DNA of 64,000 bases, from contig CP121321.1 of assembly GCA_043585095.1 (NCBI GenBank), positions 1,364,001 through 1,428,000 on the forward strand, given 5' to 3'. The notes below the pieces were generated by a model. It saw only the letters and a program-made list of their open reading frames with translations, did not search any database and had not been told where the DNA came from. The DNA is from JANQIO01 sp043585095 (GTDB lineage Bacteria > Pseudomonadota > Gammaproteobacteria > Pseudomonadales > Halieaceae). Positions 62,016 through 64,000 of the stretch are shown one piece after another. The number at the start of each line of letters is the position of its first letter. Positions within the stretch are counted from its first letter, which is position 1. The translations under genes and the position numbers were made by a program.

Positions 62016-62152
62016 TGGAAAACACCCCAAAAGACAGCTCCAAGGACGGCAGTGCCCTGCACAAGTGGGCCTGGTTCGTGGCGCTATGGCTGGGCGGCGT
62101 GCTCACAGTTGGCGCCGTTTCGTTTCTCCTGCGCGCGGTTTTGTTGCCGTAG
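62015..62152 (+). CDS. DUF2474-type small membrane protein of the bd oxidase
   Basis: A 45-residue protein (MENTPKDSSKDGSALHKWAW start) with one transmembrane helix (about 19-41, WFVALWLGGVLTVGAVSFLL). It matches the DUF2474 pattern of small proteins encoded right after cioAB, analogous to CydX of E. coli. The ATG at 62015 overlaps the cioB stop, so translation is probably coupled. A longer in-frame version from 61967 would run inside cioB. Confidence 0.8.
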   Translation: MENTPKDSSKDGSALHKWAWFVALWLGGVLTVGAVSFLLRAVLLP

Positions 62153-62237
62153 TGCAGGCATCACAGGATACAGCCGTGCCCAGGCATGTTGGTCAAGCAG
62201 TATTGCCTCGGCACACAATGGGTCAAAGAGAGAAATC

Positions 62238-62858
62238 ATGAAAATGACGAATGTTAAGAACAAGACACACCGCCCCGTTACCCTGGCTCGCACCGCGGCC
62301 GGCACAGTATTCGCGCTAAGCGCAGCCCTGAGCGGGTCGGTACTGGGTCAGGAGCCCTCGGCCCTAAAATCCCTGGATGCCTACAAGATGCAGGGCCTGG
62401 AGGTCGCCATGCAGACCAAGGCCGCTCTGGGTAGTGAGCTAATGAAGGCCATCGCTGCCGGCGGCCCAGAGAACGCGGTGACTTTTTGCAATACGCAGGC
62501 GTTACCCATTACAGCAGGCATGTCGGACAAGTTGGGAGTGGAGGTCTCGCGGGTCAGTGATCGTCCACGTAACCCTTCCAATACGGCTAACGGCGAGGAA
62601 GCAGCGATTATCCTGTCTTACAAAGAGATGCTGGCCAGTGGACAGCAGCCGGCACCTGTCGTGCGTGTACATGACGAGACGGTGACGGGGTATTACCCGA
62701 TTGTAACAAACAGCATGTGCCTGAAATGTCATGGCGCAAAAGGCACTGATATCAGTCCTGCGACGCAAGCCATTCTCGACGACCTGTACCCCGGGGATCA
62801 GGCGACGGGCTACGACGAAATGGAGCTGCGCGGCTTGTTCGTGGTGAACATGGATTAG
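62238..62858 (+). CDS. Periplasmic DUF3365 c-type haem protein
   Basis: A 206-residue protein with a signal segment (about 16-40, ending SGSVLG) and a DUF3365 (Tll0287-like) domain. One c-type haem site is visible, CLKCHG at about residue 160, preceded by VTGYYPIVTNSM. Such domains act as redox or gas sensors or stand-alone cytochromes. It begins 85 bases after the small bd subunit gene, so a link to the oxidase is possible. The ATG at 62238 follows AGAGAG. Confidence 0.82.
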   Translation: MKMTNVKNKTHRPVTLARTAAGTVFALSAALSGSVLGQEPSALKSLDAYKMQGLEVAMQTKAALGSELMKAIAAGGPENAVTFCNTQALPITAGMSDKLGVEVSRVSDRPRNPSNTANGEEAAIILSYKEMLASGQQPAPVVRVHDETVTGYYPIVTNSMCLKCHGAKGTDISPATQAILDDLYPGDQATGYDEMELRGLFVVNMD

Positions 62859-62924
62859 CCGTGCAATTGAGAGGGATATGCTAGCGACCCCTCTGCAAGC
62901 ATCGGGCAGGCTGTTAAGGTGTGG

Positions 62925-63674
62925 CTATACCGTCAGCCCGCCATCCACCGCCAGCGCCTGACCAACAACGTAAGACGACTCATCACTGCACAGCCAGACC
63001 ACGGCCTGAGCAATTTCTTCCGCGGTGGCGATGCGCTGGATAGGGTGGTTGAGTGCGACGAGATCACGGCCTTTCGCATCTCCCAGGTTGTTTTCTAACA
63101 TCGCGGTATCCACGGCACCCGGACATACCGCGTTGATGCGTATGCCCTGACCGGCATACTGCAAGGCGGCGGCGCGTGTCAGGCCTACCACACCATGCTT
63201 ACTAGCCGTATAGGCCGGTTTGTTGGCGACGCCCTTTAGTCCGGCGGCAGAGGCCATATTGACAATGCGGCCCTGACCTTTCGCCAGCATCGGTTGCAAT
63301 TCATGTTTAAGGCACAAAAACACGCCTTTTAGATTGACGTTGAACACCTGCTCCATCGCGGTCTCTTCCCAGCTTGCTTCGAGGCTGACTTCCGGATCGA
63401 TGCCCGCATTGTTCACTGCGATATCCAACTGGCCGTGTGCCGCGATCACCGCGTCGATCATGCCGGCGACTTGCTGACTGTCACTGACGTCCACGCTCAG
63501 GCTGGTCGCATTCAGTCCGTGACTCTGCAAAGCCTCCGCGGCGGCTTTGCCGTTATCGCCGAGATCGGCGATTACGACGGTGGCCCCCGCCTTGGCCAGC
63601 TGTGTGGCGACCGCTTTGCCGATGCCGGAGCCGCCGCCGGTGACCAGCGCCACGCGCTCGTTGAATGCTGTCAT
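62925..63674 (-). CDS. Short-chain dehydrogenase/reductase
   Basis: Classical SDR of 249 residues. Cofactor motif TGGGSGIGKAVA with D36-type acidic residue in VVIADLGDN (NAD preference suggested), NNAG motif AVNNAGIDPE, catalytic Ser in NMASAAG and YTASKHG (Tyr-x3-Lys). C-terminal VVGQALAVDGG is typical. It lies downstream of a flavin monooxygenase gene on the same strand; a joint role in ketone or alcohol breakdown is inference. Substrate unknown. Confidence 0.88.
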   Translation of the reverse strand: MTAFNERVALVTGGGSGIGKAVATQLAKAGATVVIADLGDNGKAAAEALQSHGLNATSLSVDVSDSQQVAGMIDAVIAAHGQLDIAVNNAGIDPEVSLEASWEETAMEQVFNVNLKGVFLCLKHELQPMLAKGQGRIVNMASAAGLKGVANKPAYTASKHGVVGLTRAAALQYAGQGIRINAVCPGAVDTAMLENNLGDAKGRDLVALNHPIQRIATAEEIAQAVVWLCSDESSYVVGQALAVDGGLTV

Positions 63675-63767
63675 ACGCTGTTACTCCTTGAGAATTATTG
63701 GCTGTGCATTTTTCCTATCGAGAGGCCTGCGCGGAATTTGCTTTAAGGCACCGAGATGTGTCGCCAT

Positions 63768-64000
63768 TCAATTGCTTTCGCCCCTGAAGATGTAATGCTC
63801 TGGCTCAGGCTCGCGCGTCATCTCCCAGTAGTCGACGATGCGAAATGGCAGATTTGCGGTCACTCGTCCGCTGGTATTTTTGTACCAGTTTTCGACTTCA
63901 GCGCTGCCCCACGCGGTGGCGGCGTTCAGCTCATCGACCTCTTCGTTATAGCGGTCATGGGCTTCGGCAGTGCACTCTATAGCGTTGGCGCCTCGCTCTA
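63768..64000 (-). CDS. Flavin-containing monooxygenase, C-terminal end (partial)
   Basis: Only the last 77 codons are in the window; the gene continues beyond 64000. The visible end contains ECTAEAHDRYNEEVDELNAA, WGSAEVENWYKN and TSGRVTANLPFRIVDYWEM, then EHYIFRGESN and a stop at 63768. This matches the C-terminus of Baeyer-Villiger/4-hydroxyacetophenone-type monooxygenases. It is upstream of the SDR gene with a 93-base gap. Confidence 0.75.
   Translation of the reverse strand, partial: ERGANAIECTAEAHDRYNEEVDELNAATAWGSAEVENWYKNTSGRVTANLPFRIVDYWEMTREPEPEHYIFRGESN

Overview
The window looks like chromosomal core from a moderately GC-rich, probably marine gammaproteobacterium. The gene order (rpoE-rseA-rseB-rseC-mucD-lepA-lepB-rnc-era-recO; cysM-relA-mazG; ypjD-ffh-rpsP-rimM-trmD-rplS-xerD-dsbC-hom-thrC-recJ-prfB-lysS; xseA-guaB-guaA) is the Pseudomonas/Cellvibrionales arrangement. 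The combination with a DUF4845 protein, a cyanide-insensitive type bd oxidase and flavin monooxygenase/SDR genes suggests a Halieaceae-like (OM60/NOR5) relative; that placement is inference. I see no insertion sequence, prophage, CRISPR array or rRNA. One tRNA gene is present.

Layout. 1-9669: envelope-stress sigma factor operon with its anti-sigma system, protease MucD, translation factor LepA, signal peptidase, RNase III and Era. 9682-18378: RecO, cysteine synthase, RelA, MazG, adenylate kinase, MobA, TsaB, UppP and a 3-hydroxyisobutyrate-dehydrogenase-like enzyme. 18396-24464: aminopeptidase, a GTDC1/QTMAN-type glycosyltransferase, TrpS, a TonB-dependent receptor, and a tRNA-Leu(CAA) gene followed downstream by three 76-bp copies of its own altered 3' end. 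24606-30899: an acidic low-complexity protein, queA-tgt, a small NIF3-like protein, a Nudix hydrolase, a gamma carbonic anhydrase, a CBS membrane protein and YpjD. 31036-47395: SRP and ribosome/tRNA-modification genes, XerD, DsbC, threonine synthesis, RecJ, a permease, RF2 with the classical programmed frameshift, LysRS and a lipoprotein. 47331-51598: a signalling block of histidine kinase, receiver, receiver-cyclase and a divergent CRP-like regulator. 51619-56161: XseA, GuaB, GuaA. 56511-64000: SulP transporter, an OsmC gene interrupted by a stop codon, an NsrR-like Rrf2 regulator divergent from a CioAB-type bd oxidase, a c-type haem protein, an SDR and the C-terminal end of a flavin monooxygenase.

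The most unusual signals are: (1) the tandem tRNA-Leu 3'-end repeats, which resemble in principle the E. coli tyrT/rtT arrangement; (2) the cyclase-CRP block, where the base-selecting residues of the cyclase and the ligand-helix residues of the CRP protein both depart from the cAMP consensus; (3) the NsrR-like gene, whose family-conserved N-terminus begins at an ATC codon placed exactly behind a strong Shine-Dalgarno; (4) the in-frame TAG in OsmC at a likely Trp codon; (5) a bacterial relative of the tRNA-queuosine mannosyltransferase encoded about 5 kb from queA-tgt; (6) four different intergenic tandem repeats (16, 24, 76 and 15 bp units).
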